Source: Deinococcus indicus (GTDB taxonomy: Bacteria > Deinococcota > Deinococci > Deinococcales > Deinococcaceae). From it: 64,000 nucleotides of DNA. Position numbers and translations under genes: made by a program. The stretch spans positions 10,001-74,000 of the forward strand of contig NZ_NHMK01000008.1 in the NCBI RefSeq assembly GCF_002198095.1. The letters run 5' to 3'. The notes beneath the pieces were generated by a model. The model worked only from the letters and a program-made list of their open reading frames with translations. It had not been told where the DNA came from and did no database searches. Positions 12,919 through 22,368 of the stretch are shown in pieces. The stretch's first letter is position 1. Each line of letters starts with the position of its first letter.

Positions 12919-13368
12919 GGCGGTCGGGGTCGGCTCGGCGCGCAGCCAGCCGGGCAGCTGCCACCACACCAGCGCGTGGGCCAGCAACGCCACGCCCCAC
13001 AGGGCCAGCAGGGCCGCGCCGGAACCCAGGAACGCGCAGCCGATCAGGAACGGCACGCCGGGCGCGGTGGCCGCCTGGATCGCGCCGGTCAGGGCCGCCT
13101 GCCGCGCCGGGCCTTCCGGGTTCTGCGCGGCGCGGCGGGCCAGCCGGGCCGTCACGGCCGCCAGGATCACCGCCAGCAGCGTCACGGCCAGCACGCCGCC
13201 CGCCCCGGTCAGTGGCGCGGGGTTCAGGGCGGCCAGCAGCGCGCCCAGCGGCAGGCCCGGCAGGACCAGTGCGGCCAGCGCCAGCAGGTACGCGCGGCGG
13301 CAGGCGCGCAGCAGGCCCGCGCGGTCGCCGGCGTGCAGGTCGCGGGTCATGGCGTCCAGAACGCCCAC
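12916..13368 (-). CDS. Small membrane protein of unknown function
   Basis: A 150-residue protein with about four hydrophobic helices (around 27-47, 56-76, 92-115 and 117-137, for example AYLLALAALVLPGLPLGALLAAL). I see no family motif. The GTG start at 13368 directly follows the ygfZ stop codon. An ATG six codons later (13350) is a possible alternative start. Coupling to ygfZ suggests one transcript. The stop codon is supplied by the end of a repeat element. It could be a transport accessory or unknown membrane factor; nothing visible decides. Confidence 0.7.
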   Translation of the reverse strand: MGVLDAMTRDLHAGDRAGLLRACRRAYLLALAALVLPGLPLGALLAALNPAPLTGAGGVLAVTLLAVILAAVTARLARRAAQNPEGPARQAALTGAIQAATAPGVPFLIGCAFLGSGAALLALWGVALLAHALVWWQLPGWLRAEPTPTA

Positions 13369-14244
13369 TCAGACCACCGGGGTCAGGAGCGTGACGCGGG
13401 CCGGCACGCCGCCCACCTGCACGGCCGCGCCCCCGGCGAGTTCCTTGCGCAGCCGCGCCACGCTGCCGCCCGCCGCGTACAGGCCCGCCTGTCCCACGAC
13501 CTTCCCGTCGGCCGTCACCTCAGCCCCGGCAGGCCAGGGCTGGTCGCCTTCCAGCCGGGTCAGGTGGTGGCGGGCGTTCCCGCGCGCTTCCAGGCGGGCC
13601 ATGATCTCCTGGCCCACGTAGCAGCCCTTGCGGTAACTGATGGCCGGCAGCGGGCCGCCCACGTCCAGGCCGATCTCGGGCGGGAGGGTGCCGGTCAGGG
13701 CGTCCCGGATGACGTCCGGAATGCCGGCGCGCACGCGGGCGGCGTCCAGCTCGGCCAGCGGGACTTCCGGGCCGGTCAGGGCCGCCAGGACGACCTCCTC
13801 GTCCCGCGCGAGGTAGTGCAGGTCCACGCCGGGCGTGCCCGTGCGGTTCACCCGGCCCGCCAGGACTGTCCCGCCGCCCAGCCCGAAGGTCTGCGCCGCG
13901 CCGCCCGCCGCGTCCCAGCCGGGCAGCGCGGCCTCCTGCCAGACGTGGACGGTGCGCAGTTGCTCACTGACATCCTGAATCTCGACCTGATCGAAGATCA
14001 CGTAGCGTTTCAGGCGCGCCGCGAGCGCCGGGGCCTGCCCGGCGTCCAGGTGCAGGTACACGTCGTCGGCGCGGCGGTACGCGCGGGCGAACTGCTCGAT
14101 CTGCCCGCGCACGTTCAGGAACGCGCAGGCGACCACGCCGGGCGTCGGGGCGCCGCGCAGGTCGTTGGTCATCTGCCCGTGCACGAAATCGACGCGGTCG
14201 GCGCCGGTCACGCGCAGGCTGCTGGAAGGAATCCGGGTCCACAT
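13369..14244 (-). CDS. ygfZ: YgfZ/GcvT-like folate-binding protein
   Basis: A 291-residue protein of the YgfZ family, which uses tetrahydrofolate and helps assemble or repair certain iron-sulfur enzymes such as MiaB. The diagnostic motif K-G-C-Y-x-G-Q-E is present as [14 protein letters not shown], containing the conserved cysteine. The upstream half carries [15 protein letters not shown], which matches the GcvT-like folate fold. I start at the ATG at 14242-14244 ([12 protein letters not shown]); the longer frame runs into repeat DNA. Followed directly by a membrane protein gene. Confident on family, less on the exact client enzymes. Confidence 0.9.
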   Translation of the reverse strand: MWTRIPSSSLRVTGADRVDFVHGQMTNDLRGAPTPGVVACAFLNVRGQIEQFARAYRRADDVYLHLDAGQAPALAARLKRYVIFDQVEIQDVSEQLRTVHVWQEAALPGWDAAGGAAQTFGLGGGTVLAGRVNRTGTPGVDLHYLARDEEVVLAALTGPEVPLAELDAARVRAGIPDVIRDALTGTLPPEIGLDVGGPLPAISYRKGCYVGQEIMARLEARGNARHHLTRLEGDQPWPAGAEVTADGKVVGQAGLYAAGGSVARLRKELAGGAAVQVGGVPARVTLLTPVV

Positions 14245-14310
14245 GCCGCCCAGCGTACGGGAAAGCGGGGAAGGCATGTGGAACGCGGATGACAGGCGGC
14301 GCCGGGCCGC

Positions 14311-14373
14311 TCTCCGGGTCGCTTCGCTCGGACCCGGCGGGCTATGCCGCCCACTCAATCGGGGTCCGGATCA
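14311..14373. repeat. Partial repeat element joined to copy 4
   Basis: Only the ATTGAAT-type half is present (from CTCTCCGGGTCGC to CCACTCAATCGGGGTCCGGATCA). Its terminal TCA at 14371-14373 is also the first three bases of the full copy that follows, so the two are joined head to tail and share three bases. Confidence 0.75.
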
Positions 14374-14531
14374 TACGGATTCCGTTTGTTTCGCCAACAA
14401 TCCGGAACATCACCGGATTGCCGGCTCCACGTCCGGAACCCGTTTCTCTCCCACTCTGCGGGGCAGCTCTACGAGTCGCATCCGCTCGGATTGAACGGGC
14501 TTTGCAGCCCATTCAATCGGAGTCCGTATCA
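14371..14531. repeat. Dispersed small repeat element, copy 4
   Basis: A full 161 bp copy. The TTTGTTTCGCC-type end is on the left, the ATTGAAT-type end on the right. The terminal TCA at 14529-14531 is the TGA stop codon of hemA. It contains the internal GGGCTTTGCAGCCC hairpin typical of the family. Confidence 0.9.
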
Positions 14532-15626
14532 GTCGCTGGCGAGGGCCAGGTCGCGCTGGCGTTGCCGGGCCTGACGGGTCAGGTGCCAGCGGCTCAGGTC
14601 GGCGGCGGCGTCACGGACGATGGCGTTCGCCTGCGGCAGCGCGGCGCGGCGGCTGTCCATGTTGCGGGCGACGATGCCGGTCAGGTCGTCGAGGTTGTGC
14701 AGGTGCGCGCCGGGCACGCCCGCGATGTCCGGGTCGAGGATGCGCGGCACGCTGATGTCGATCAGGAACATCGGGCGGCCCGGACGCTGCCGCAGCGCCT
14801 CGGCGACGCCCTCGCCGTGCAGGACGTAGTGGGGGGCGCCGCTGCTGGCGATCAGCACGTCCGCCTCGGGGAGGACCTCGTGCAGGTACTCGGCGGCGCA
14901 GGGGCGGCCCCCGAGTTTCTCGGCGAGCTGCCGGGCGCGTTCCACGGTGCGGTTCACGACGATGATGTCCTCGACCCCGGCGGCCCGCAGGTGCGTGAGG
15001 GTCAGTTCGGCCGTCTCCCCCGCCCCGATGATCAGGGCGGTCCGTCCGGACAGTCCGCCCAGCGCGGCCTGGGCAAGTTCCACGGCGGCGCTGGAGACGG
15101 ACACGACCTTGTCGCTCATGCCGGTCTCGAAGCGCACGCGTTTGCCGGCGGCCAGAGCGCCCTGCGCGACCTTGTTCAGCAGGGTGCCGGTCAGACCGCG
15201 TTCGCGGGCGTCCATCCAGGCGCGCTTGACCTGCCCCTGAATCTGCGTCTCGCCGATCACGAGGCTGTCTAGGCCCGCCGCCACGCGGTACAGGTGCGTG
15301 ACGGCCGCCTCGCCCCGGTGGACGTACAGGTGGTCGCCCAGCGCGTGCCCCCAGGCGCCCTCGAAGGCCGCGAGCGGGTCGCCGTCCAGGCCGGCCATGT
15401 AGACCTCGGTGCGGTTACAGGTGGACAGCAGCATGACTTCCTGCGCGTGGCGGCCCAGGTGGGCGAGCAGCGAGGCTTCCTCACCGGCGCGGACGGCGGC
15501 GCGTTCACGGACCTCGACGGGCGCGGTCTGGTGGTTCAGGCCGACGACCGCCACGTCGAGCGTGCCGGGGGTGGGGGCGCCCGTCACGGACAGGAAGGCG
15601 CGGGCAGTGGGGCAGGCCAGGGTCAT
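14529..15626 (-). CDS. hemA: Glutamyl-tRNA reductase
   Basis: A 365-residue enzyme that reduces glutamyl-tRNA to glutamate-1-semialdehyde with NADPH, the first committed step of tetrapyrrole synthesis. Visible hallmarks are [14 protein letters not shown], the nucleophile cysteine in [28 protein letters not shown], and the NADPH site [16 protein letters not shown] followed by VVNRT. Its start overlaps the precorrin-2 dehydrogenase stop by four bases (ATGA). It is a little shorter than enterobacterial HemA because the C-terminal dimerisation tail is short. The stop codon is the terminal TGA of a repeat element. Confidence 0.95.
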   Translation of the reverse strand: MTLACPTARAFLSVTGAPTPGTLDVAVVGLNHQTAPVEVRERAAVRAGEEASLLAHLGRHAQEVMLLSTCNRTEVYMAGLDGDPLAAFEGAWGHALGDHLYVHRGEAAVTHLYRVAAGLDSLVIGETQIQGQVKRAWMDARERGLTGTLLNKVAQGALAAGKRVRFETGMSDKVVSVSSAAVELAQAALGGLSGRTALIIGAGETAELTLTHLRAAGVEDIIVVNRTVERARQLAEKLGGRPCAAEYLHEVLPEADVLIASSGAPHYVLHGEGVAEALRQRPGRPMFLIDISVPRILDPDIAGVPGAHLHNLDDLTGIVARNMDSRRAALPQANAIVRDAAADLSRWHLTRQARQRQRDLALASD

Positions 15627-16183
15627 GCGGGTACTCCTACGGCGCGGCGGATGTCCCGGCGCAGCGCGCCGAGGTCCGCCTGTCTCTGCGGTTCGGGAAG
15701 GGCGAGGGCCGCCTCGCGCCGCTCGGTCCAGGTGCCGAGCTGTTCGGGGGTGGGCAGCAGGTCGCGGGTGCGTTCGGTGAGCGCCTGCGCCAGCATCGGC
15801 AGTTCCCGGCCGGTGCTGACGGCAACCTGCACGCCCGCCCGTTCCGCCACGGCCGGGAAGCGCAGGTTGCCGCGCGTGGCGTCGCTGGCGTCGTTCACGA
15901 GCAGCCCCAGGTCCCGCGCGTCGCGGACGACCTGGGCGTTCACGCCGGCGTTGCTGGTGGCGGCCACGACGACGGCCGCGCCGCGCAGGTCGCCGCTGCG
16001 GTACGGGCGGGGCTGCCAGTCGGTGTCCAGGGCCGCCAGTTCGTCGCAGCGGTCCGGGGCGATGACCTGCACGCGCAGTCCGGCGTCCAGCAGGGTGCGG
16101 GTGCGGCGCAGGGCGACGGGGCCACCGCCGACCACGACAGCGCGCTCACCGTGCAGGTCGAGGAAGGCGGGCAGCAGGCTCAT
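15623..16183 (-). CDS. Precorrin-2 dehydrogenase (siroheme synthase N-terminal type)
   Basis: A 186-residue NAD-dependent enzyme that oxidises precorrin-2 to sirohydrochlorin, like Met8 or the N-terminal half of CysG. The start [21 protein letters not shown] puts the dinucleotide site ([12 protein letters not shown]) at the usual place. Later marks are [30 protein letters not shown] and [13 protein letters not shown]. The frame is open further upstream but carries nothing family-like. It lies 85 bases after the cobA-hemD fusion gene and overlaps hemA. Whether it also chelates iron, as Met8 does, cannot be told. Confidence 0.88.
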   Translation of the reverse strand: MSLLPAFLDLHGERAVVVGGGPVALRRTRTLLDAGLRVQVIAPDRCDELAALDTDWQPRPYRSGDLRGAAVVVAATSNAGVNAQVVRDARDLGLLVNDASDATRGNLRFPAVAERAGVQVAVSTGRELPMLAQALTERTRDLLPTPEQLGTWTERREAALALPEPQRQADLGALRRDIRRAVGVPA

Positions 16184-16268
16184 GGGGCGCAGCATAGCGC
16201 GGGCCGGGCGGGGCAGCCGTCCCCGACCGATCGGTCGGGAAGGCGACTGGGACGCCATGAAACGTGCC

Positions 16269-17801
16269 TCAGTCGGTAACAGCGGCGGCGGCGACGGCCT
16301 GTTCGGCCGCGTCGGCCAGGGCTTCCAGGCTGGCGGTGTGGGCCACGGTGATGTCCGTGAAGCCCGCCTCGCGCGCCGCGTCGGCCGTCTGGGGACCCAT
16401 GGCCGCCACGCGCAGGTCCGTGCCGACCAGCGCCGCGAGGTGCCGGGCCGCGCTGCCGGAGGCCAGGGTCACGACCGCCGCGCCGCGCAGGCGGTCCATG
16501 GACAGGCTGTCGGGCCGGGCGGGTTCCGTGCGGTACAGCTCGGCGCGGGCGTAGGTCAGGCCGCGCGCCTCCAGGGCGCGTTGCAGGTCGGCTTCCGCGA
16601 GTTGCGAGGTTAGGTGCAGCAGCGTCTCGCCGGGCGCGGCGGGCAGTTCGGCGCCCAGGTGGCGGGCGCCGGGCGTGCCGGGCACGAAGTCGGCGCGCAG
16701 GCCCACCGCTTCGAGGCTGCGGGCGGTGCTGGGGCCGACCGCCGCGAGCTTCACGCCGGCCAGGTGGCGGGTGTCCAGGCCCAGGGCGTGCAGGTGCCCG
16801 ATCAGGGTGGTGACGGCGTGGTTGCTCGTCAGCAGCAGCCAGCTCACGCCGCTCAGGTCGCGCAGACGCTCGTGCAGCGCGTCGGGTTGCGCGGTGGGCG
16901 CGAACTCGATCAGCGGGACTTCCAGCACGCCCGCGCCGCGCGCGCGCAGCAGGTCGCCCAGGCCGCTGGCGCCGCCGCGCGTGCGGGTCACGGCGACCGT
17001 CTGCCCGGTCAGCGGGCCGCCGAAGCCGGGGCGGGCGTCAAACCAGCGCAGGGTGTCGCGCAGGCGCACGACCTCGCCCACGACCGTCACGGCCGGGGCT
17101 TCCAGTCCGGCCTCGCGGACCACGTCGGCGATGGTGGCCAGGGTGCCGGTCACGGTCCGCTGGCGGGGCGTGCTGCCCCACTGGACGGTCGCGGCGGGCG
17201 TGTGCGGGTCGCGCCCGGCGCCAATCAGGTCGGCGGCGATCTGGTGCAGGTTCCGCACGCCCATCAGCAGGACCAGGGTATCCACGCCGGACAGGCGCTC
17301 GTAGTGCGCGCCGCCCTCCTGGGTGTTGCCGGTCAGGACCGCGAAGGACCGGGCGACCTCGCGGTGCGTGACGGGAATCCCGGCGTAGGCGGGCGCGGCG
17401 ATGGCGCTGCTCACGCCGGGCACGATCTCGAACGGCACGCCGGCCAGGGCGCAGGCCTCGGCTTCCTCGCCGCCGCGCCCGAACACGAACACGTCCCCGC
17501 CCTTCAGCCGGGCGACGCGCTGCCCGCCGTTCGCCTGCGCCTGCTCCACGATCAGCGCGTTGATCTGCTCCTGGCTGATGTACTCGGAAAAGCCCTTCTT
17601 GCCCACGTAGATGGTCTGCGCGTCCGGCGCGTAGCGCAGCAGGTCCGGGTTGGCGAGGTAATCGAACAGCACCACGTCCGCCTCCATGAGCGCCTGCATG
17701 CCGCGCACGGTCAGCAGTCCCGGATCGCCGGGACCCGCCCCGATCAGGGACACGAAGGCGCGGGACGGTGCGGCGGGGGAAGCGGCGGGAGCGTCGGTCA
17801 T
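16269..17801 (-). CDS. cobA-hemD: Uroporphyrinogen-III C-methyltransferase / uroporphyrinogen-III synthase fusion
   Basis: A 510-residue two-domain enzyme. Residues about 15-255 are a SUMT methyltransferase, with the loop [29 protein letters not shown], the [21 protein letters not shown] region and LVLLMGV. Residues about 265-505 are a HemD-type uroporphyrinogen-III synthase, with [34 protein letters not shown] and [12 protein letters not shown]. It would both close the tetrapyrrole ring and send the product to siroheme. Such fusions are known in several phyla. It starts nine bases after the upstream hypothetical gene. Confidence 0.92.
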   Translation of the reverse strand: MTDAPAASPAAPSRAFVSLIGAGPGDPGLLTVRGMQALMEADVVLFDYLANPDLLRYAPDAQTIYVGKKGFSEYISQEQINALIVEQAQANGGQRVARLKGGDVFVFGRGGEEAEACALAGVPFEIVPGVSSAIAAPAYAGIPVTHREVARSFAVLTGNTQEGGAHYERLSGVDTLVLLMGVRNLHQIAADLIGAGRDPHTPAATVQWGSTPRQRTVTGTLATIADVVREAGLEAPAVTVVGEVVRLRDTLRWFDARPGFGGPLTGQTVAVTRTRGGASGLGDLLRARGAGVLEVPLIEFAPTAQPDALHERLRDLSGVSWLLLTSNHAVTTLIGHLHALGLDTRHLAGVKLAAVGPSTARSLEAVGLRADFVPGTPGARHLGAELPAAPGETLLHLTSQLAEADLQRALEARGLTYARAELYRTEPARPDSLSMDRLRGAAVVTLASGSAARHLAALVGTDLRVAAMGPQTADAAREAGFTDITVAHTASLEALADAAEQAVAAAAVTD

Positions 17802-17810
17802 GCCTACAGG

Positions 17811-18467
17811 CTAGCGGGCGGCAGGCGGGACATATGCGTACTCGCGGGTGCGGTGCTCCCGCGCGGCGACCTGCCCGCCACCCAGGCGGGCCGCGCCGGT
17901 CAGGACCGCCTCCCAGTTCAGGCGCTGGAACAGGTGCGCGGCGAGCAGGTACGCGGCCCGGTCCGGCCAGCTGGCGGCCCGCACGACCGTCTCGATCTCC
18001 AGGCGCAGCCGGCCGGGGCCGGTGTCCAGCGCGCGGAACGTGACGGTCCCGGCGTCGGCGTGCAGCCGCAGCGTGCGCAAGCACAGGCGGGTGGGGTCCA
18101 TGACCTGCACCTGCACGCGCGCCCGGCGGGTCAGGGTCATCAGGATCCGCAGCCGCGTGCCGGGCCGGATGGGCGGCCCGCCCTGCGACGGCAGCGGCGC
18201 GTCCAGCCCACGGAACCACGCGGTGAACCTCGGCGCGAGGTCCGGCAGGCGCTGCCCGACGAGCGCCGTCACGGCCACCGCGTCCAGCACGGCGCCCTGC
18301 ACGTCGGCGCGGTAGAGGCGGTGCGTGACCGGCCCCACCCCGTCCGGCAGGTCGGTGGGCCGCAGCGGATCGCGGGGGTTCTGGAGGTAGGCGGTGTACC
18401 CCAGCACCCCCGCGATCAGCCACAGCGGGCGCGGCAGCGACCGGACAGCGGAAAGGAGATGTCGCAT
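17811..18467 (-). CDS. Hypothetical protein with N-terminal membrane helix
   Basis: A 218-residue protein with a short hydrophobic segment near residues 13-29 (PLWLIAGVLGYTAYL). The rest is soluble and rich in Arg and Leu, including TRLRILMTLTRRARVQVQVMD and VTFRALDTGPGRLRLEIETVVR, which look like beta strands of an SRPBCC-like or similar fold; this is only an impression. The start is the ATG at 18465-18467, with an upstream frame that runs into repeat DNA. The stop lies nine bases before the cobA-hemD start, so it probably shares that transcript. I do not recognise the family. Confidence 0.7.
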   Translation of the reverse strand: MRHLLSAVRSLPRPLWLIAGVLGYTAYLQNPRDPLRPTDLPDGVGPVTHRLYRADVQGAVLDAVAVTALVGQRLPDLAPRFTAWFRGLDAPLPSQGGPPIRPGTRLRILMTLTRRARVQVQVMDPTRLCLRTLRLHADAGTVTFRALDTGPGRLRLEIETVVRAASWPDRAAYLLAAHLFQRLNWEAVLTGAARLGGGQVAAREHRTREYAYVPPAAR

Positions 18468-18556
18468 ACCGGTCAGTATTCGCGGCAGGGGCCGCCCCGC
18501 ACCCCAGAGGAGACTGAAGGCATCTTCAGAAAGGCCGGGCGAGGGTGGGCGCGTGG

Positions 18557-18616
18557 TGGGTCGCACGGACCCGGATCGAGGGGTCCTGGCAGCCCCTGCG
18601 ATCGGAGGCCGGATCA
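18557..18616. repeat. Partial repeat element joined to copy 5
   Basis: A diverged ATTGAAT-type half (GTCGCACGGACCCGG ... GATCGGAGGCCGGATCA) whose terminal TCA at 18614-18616 is shared with the full copy that follows. Here the two are joined head to head, forming a palindromic junction. Confidence 0.65.
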
Positions 18617-18776
18617 TACGGACTCCGATTGAATGGGCTGCAAAGCCCGCTGGGTCCGAGCGGATGCGACTCGGAGAGCTGCCCCGCAGAGTGGGAGCAA
18701 CACGCCCCTCCGGACGTGGAGCCGGCAGGGGCGGTGAAGTTCCGGATTGTTGGCGAAACAAACGGAGGCCGGATTA
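18614..18776. repeat. Dispersed small repeat element, copy 5
   Basis: A full 163 bp copy in the opposite orientation to copy 4: ATTGAAT-type end on the left, TTTGTTTCGCC-type end on the right. The last three bases, TTA, are the TAA stop codon of the minus-strand gene that follows; all other stop-forming copies give TGA. Confidence 0.9.
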
Positions 18777-19055
18777 GTCGGCGGCGCTGGCGTGTTCGTG
18801 CGTCAGGTCCAGGTGGTGCGCGGACGTGTCGTGCAGGCCCGCGAAGCGCAGGTGCCGCTGGCAGATGAACCACATCTCGTCCCGGTCGTTCGGGAGGATG
18901 AAGTACGCGTCCGACGACTCGGACGGGTTGTACACGCCCAGCACCCGGTAGGCGCGGTCGGGGTTGAAGCCGCTCGACAGCGGGCGGGGCATGGGCGCAC
19001 GCGGACCGTCGAGCTCGGCGATCCGCACGAACAGCTGAGGGTGAAAGGCGAGCAT
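18774..19055 (-). CDS. Small conserved-looking hypothetical protein
   Basis: A 93-residue soluble protein from the ATG at 19053-19055 (MLAFHPQLFVRIAELDGP). It contains the aromatic-rich stretch SDAYFILPNDRDEMWFICQRHLR and a His-rich C-terminus (LHDTSAHHLDLTHEHASAAD). An earlier in-frame start would add 16 residues; I prefer the shorter form because a CACTCT box sits five bases before it, as in leaderless genes here. The TAA stop is formed by the end of a repeat element, so the original C-terminus may have been different. No function can be assigned. Confidence 0.6.
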   Translation of the reverse strand: MLAFHPQLFVRIAELDGPRAPMPRPLSSGFNPDRAYRVLGVYNPSESSDAYFILPNDRDEMWFICQRHLRFAGLHDTSAHHLDLTHEHASAAD

Positions 19056-19158
19056 GCCCCAGAGTGACCCGCCGCGCACGGACAGAAACGGGTGAGGGAA
19101 CACAAGGTCAAGGTTGGGCCAAGCCTGGATGGTCAGGCCCTCAAAGGCGCGGTCAGGT

Positions 19159-20052
19159 TCAGGCCGTTCGGGCCGCGCGCACGGCGTCCCGGACAGCGGC
19201 GCACACGGCCTCCTGCACGAGCGCGACGAGCAGCAGCGGGTCCGCCGGGGGCAGGGTGGCGGCGCTCAGGACGAAGGCGCTGTCGCCGTCCCAGGGCGTG
19301 TGGCTGGGGTGGATGACGCGGGCCAGCGCGGCCTGCGCGGCGTCCGCGAGGCGGCGGCACTCGCCCTTGCTCAGGGTGTGTTCGGTGACCACGGCGATCA
19401 GGGTGGTGTTCTGCACGTCGCCCGGCGTGAAGGCGGCGGCGCCCGGCCCGACGCCGGGACCGGCCAGCACGCCGCCCCGCTCGTCCAGCACGTCCCCGAT
19501 GGGGTTCACGACCGCCAGCGCGCCCACCCGCACGCCGTGCCGTTCGATCAGGACGCTGCCCAGCCCGCCCGGCACGCCGCCCCCCAGGTACTTCCCGGCA
19601 GTCGCGCCGGTCCCGGCTCCGACCAGTCCGCGCGGGACCGGGTCGGCGCTGGCGGTGCGGGCGGCGTGTTCACCCTGCGCCTCGCCGGGGCGGATGTCGG
19701 CGCGGCCCACACCCAGGTCGTAGATCACGGCGGCCGGCACGAGCGGCACGCGCGCCCAGGGGGTCGGGTGCCCCACGCCGCGTTCCTCCAGCACCCGGAC
19801 CACGCCGCCCGCCGCGCCCAGCCCGAAGGCGCTGCCGCCGGTCAGCAGCAGCGCGTGAATGCGTTCGATCTTCTTGTCGGTCGAGAGCAGCACGCCCTCG
19901 CGCGTGCCGGGGCTGGGTCCCAGGAACGACGCGGACGCCACGGCGCCCTCCGGGGGGCACAGGATCACGGTGCAGCCGGTGCGGGCCTCGGCGTGCGTCC
20001 AGTGGCCCACCAGGAAGCCCGGAACGCCGGTCAGGGTACGGTTCTCGCTCAT
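19159..20052 (-). CDS. P1-family (S58) peptidase, NylC/DmpA-like N-terminal nucleophile hydrolase
   Basis: A 297-residue protein of the peptidase family S58, which self-cleaves to free an N-terminal nucleophile and then cuts beta-peptides or amide oligomers. Family marks are LTGVPGFLVGHWT at the start, LLLTGGSAFGLGAAGGV at 69-84 and VGAGTGATAGKYLGG near 144-158. The self-cleavage site is visible as Asn215-Thr216 in GDVQNTTLIAVVT, the arrangement of nylon-oligomer hydrolase NylC rather than the Gly-Ser site of DmpA. The start is the ATG at 20050-20052. No operon partners. Substrate unknown. Confidence 0.9.
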   Translation of the reverse strand: MSENRTLTGVPGFLVGHWTHAEARTGCTVILCPPEGAVASASFLGPSPGTREGVLLSTDKKIERIHALLLTGGSAFGLGAAGGVVRVLEERGVGHPTPWARVPLVPAAVIYDLGVGRADIRPGEAQGEHAARTASADPVPRGLVGAGTGATAGKYLGGGVPGGLGSVLIERHGVRVGALAVVNPIGDVLDERGGVLAGPGVGPGAAAFTPGDVQNTTLIAVVTEHTLSKGECRRLADAAQAALARVIHPSHTPWDGDSAFVLSAATLPPADPLLLVALVQEAVCAAVRDAVRAARTA

Positions 20053-20119
20053 GCGCCTCAGCAGAGCACAGGTCTTCTGGAAACGACAGGCCAGACACGA
20101 CACACCCGGCACGACAGAG

Positions 20120-20152
20120 AGGCGCGCCGTGAACCAGAGTCACGGCGCGCCT
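20120..20152 (-). terminator. Terminator of the terC gene
   Basis: AGGCGCGCCGTGA (20120-20132) pairs perfectly with TCACGGCGCGCCT (20140-20152), 13 pairs with a seven-base loop, just past the terC stop on the minus strand. No T-run is visible. Confidence 0.75.
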
Positions 20153-20174
20153 GCGGGCGGGTGGGGGTGTGCGG

Positions 20175-21191
20175 TCAGCTCACGTCGGGGGTGGGGTCGT
20201 TGCGGGTGCGCCACAGGCTCAGCAGGACGCCGCCGCCGAGGATGCCGAGCGTGACGGTCAGGCTGATGGCCGGGTCGACCTTGCCGAAGAACTGCGCGTA
20301 GAAGATCTTCGCGCCGATGAACACCAGCACCAGCGCCAGCGCGGGCTTGAGGGCCTCGAAACGGTGGACCATGGCGGCCAGCGCGAAGTACAGGGCGCGC
20401 AGACCCAGGATGGCGAAGATGTTACTGGTGTACACGATGAACGGGTCCTGCGTGATGGCGAAGATGGCGGGAATGCTGTCCACGGCGAAGATCACGTCGG
20501 CGAATTCCACGACCAGCAGGGCCAGCAGCAGCGGCGTGGCGTGCAGGCGCAGGCGGCCGGTCGCGTCGGGCAGGCGGGTCAGGAACTTCTGGCCGTCCAG
20601 TCTGGGGCTGATGGGCAGGAAGCGGCGCAGGAAGCGCACGGCGGGGTGGTTGGCCATGTCCGGGGCCTCGTCGTCGCCGCCGCGCAGCAGTTTCACGCCG
20701 GTCAGCAGCAGGAACGCGCCGAAGATCCACATGATCCAGTCGAACTGAGTGACGAGCGCGGTGCCCAGGCCGATCATCAGGCCGCGCAGGACGATCACGC
20801 CCAGGATGCCCCAGAACAGCACGCGGTGCTGGAGGTGGCGGGGAATGGCGAACGACGCGAAGATCACGCTGATCACGAACACGTTATCGAGGGCCAGCGC
20901 CTTTTCCAGCGCGAAACCGGTCAGGTACGCCATGCCGCTGGCCGGTCCCAGCGTGGCCCACACCCACCCGCCGAAGGCCAGCGCCACGGCGATGTAGAAG
21001 GCACTCAGTTTGAGGCTGCTGCCGATCCCGATGACCTGATCTTCGGCGGCCACGCCGGCGGCGTCGGCGCGGCGGCGGCGCAGGCGGTCCAGGATCCCGA
21101 GGTCGAAGGCGAGCAGGGCGACGACGAGGGTGATGAAGACCAGCCACATCCAGGTGGGTTGGCCGAGCCAGGGGGTCATGAGTGCGTCCAC
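20175..21191 (-). CDS. TerC/Alx family integral membrane protein
   Basis: A 338-residue membrane protein of the TerC family, whose characterised members (Alx, MeeY, MeeF) export manganese. About nine helices are visible. Two acidic motifs typical of the family lie in membrane segments: EKALALDNVFVISVIF near 93-108 and VEFADVIFAVDSIPAIFAIT near 230-249; their acidic residues are thought to bind the metal. The start is the GTG at 21191, with GGAGG seven bases upstream. The 5' leader holds a probable Mn-sensing yybP-ykoY riboswitch with a terminator, which strongly supports a manganese export role. The family was first named for tellurite resistance. Confidence 0.92.
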   Translation of the reverse strand: MDALMTPWLGQPTWMWLVFITLVVALLAFDLGILDRLRRRRADAAGVAAEDQVIGIGSSLKLSAFYIAVALAFGGWVWATLGPASGMAYLTGFALEKALALDNVFVISVIFASFAIPRHLQHRVLFWGILGVIVLRGLMIGLGTALVTQFDWIMWIFGAFLLLTGVKLLRGGDDEAPDMANHPAVRFLRRFLPISPRLDGQKFLTRLPDATGRLRLHATPLLLALLVVEFADVIFAVDSIPAIFAITQDPFIVYTSNIFAILGLRALYFALAAMVHRFEALKPALALVLVFIGAKIFYAQFFGKVDPAISLTVTLGILGGGVLLSLWRTRNDPTPDVS

Positions 21192-21260
21192 GGTGTTCCT
21201 CCGGTGGGCGCGGCGCGTGACGGTGGGTGACTGGCGGGAGCGTCATGCCTGTAACGGCAG

Positions 21261-21306
21261 AAAAACGCCCGGCAGAAACCACGGTTCGCACCGCGTTCCT
21301 GCCGGG
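21261..21306 (-). terminator. Riboswitch-controlled intrinsic terminator upstream of terC
   Basis: On the minus strand CCCGGCAG (21299-21306) pairs with CTGCCGGG (21268-21275), with further pairing of GCGGT and ACCGT inside, followed by CGTTTTT at 21261-21267. The 5' arm overlaps the last conserved part of the aptamer (GAGACCCGG), so aptamer and terminator exclude each other. Confidence 0.8.
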
Positions 21307-21402
21307 TCTCTGCCTTTGCTGCTCCTGACCGGGAAACCCTTGGTTTCCGTATTGACGATCAGGCGCTCCCTGCCGGAGCAGGGCGGCGTACTCCCCCGGA
21401 TT
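21300..21402 (-). promoter_or_regulatory. Probable yybP-ykoY manganese riboswitch aptamer
   Basis: Read on the minus strand, the leader contains CCGGGGGAGTACGCC at the 5' side, matching the conserved GGGGAGUA loop, then a hairpin (CCTGCTCCGGCAGGG), then GATCGTCAATACGG, the hairpin GGAAACCAAGGGTTTCC, and a 3' side with AGCAAAGGCAGAGACCC, matching the conserved AGACC loop. P1 can form from CCGG on both sides. Position (leader of a TerC/Alx gene) and the overlapping terminator fit an ON switch for Mn. An alignment to Rfam RF00080 would decide. Confidence 0.75.
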
Positions 21403-21412
21403 GGTGTTCAGT

Positions 21413-21418
21413 ATCCCG
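21413..21418 (-). promoter_or_regulatory. Possible -10 box upstream of the riboswitch
   Basis: GATACT on the minus strand lies just upstream of the aptamer start. No convincing -35 box is visible 16-18 bases further up. Confidence 0.3.
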
Positions 21419-21480
21419 GACGGCTACGCCGCGCGGGTGAGAACTGCGTGAACCCCTGCCGGGGGTCCACGGTGGGCCGT

Positions 21481-22149
<669 letters not shown>

Positions 22150-22368
22150 AGCTGCCTTTTCGTCTCCTCATCCCTGGGGTGTTGTGCGGTCCGGCCGAGC
22201 AGGGTCAGTGCGGACGGTGACGGGGAAAGCTCCCGTGCGGATGCGGGTGCACCTGGTTCCGGCCCATCGTAGGGGTCCGGACCGCCGCGTGGGGCCGAAG
22301 TGCGGTTTATGGTCCCTTAACAGCCGCTCCCGCCGGGACGGCCGGGAGGGAAGGCACGTCCGGAGGCG
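22150..22368. other. Upstream region of the response regulator gene
   Basis: 219 bases without a gene. A palindromic GC-rich stretch (22327-22348, CTCCCG...CGGGAG) could end the upstream minus-strand gene. AT-rich TTTATGGTCCCTTAA at 22307-22321 may hold promoter elements for the regulator, but no clear -35/-10 pair is seen. Confidence 0.4.

Noticed and set aside
16614..18632. A 672-codon plus-strand frame opposite the cobA-hemD region
   Set aside because: Low-complexity Gln/Ala/Gly/Arg translation antisense to a clear two-domain enzyme.
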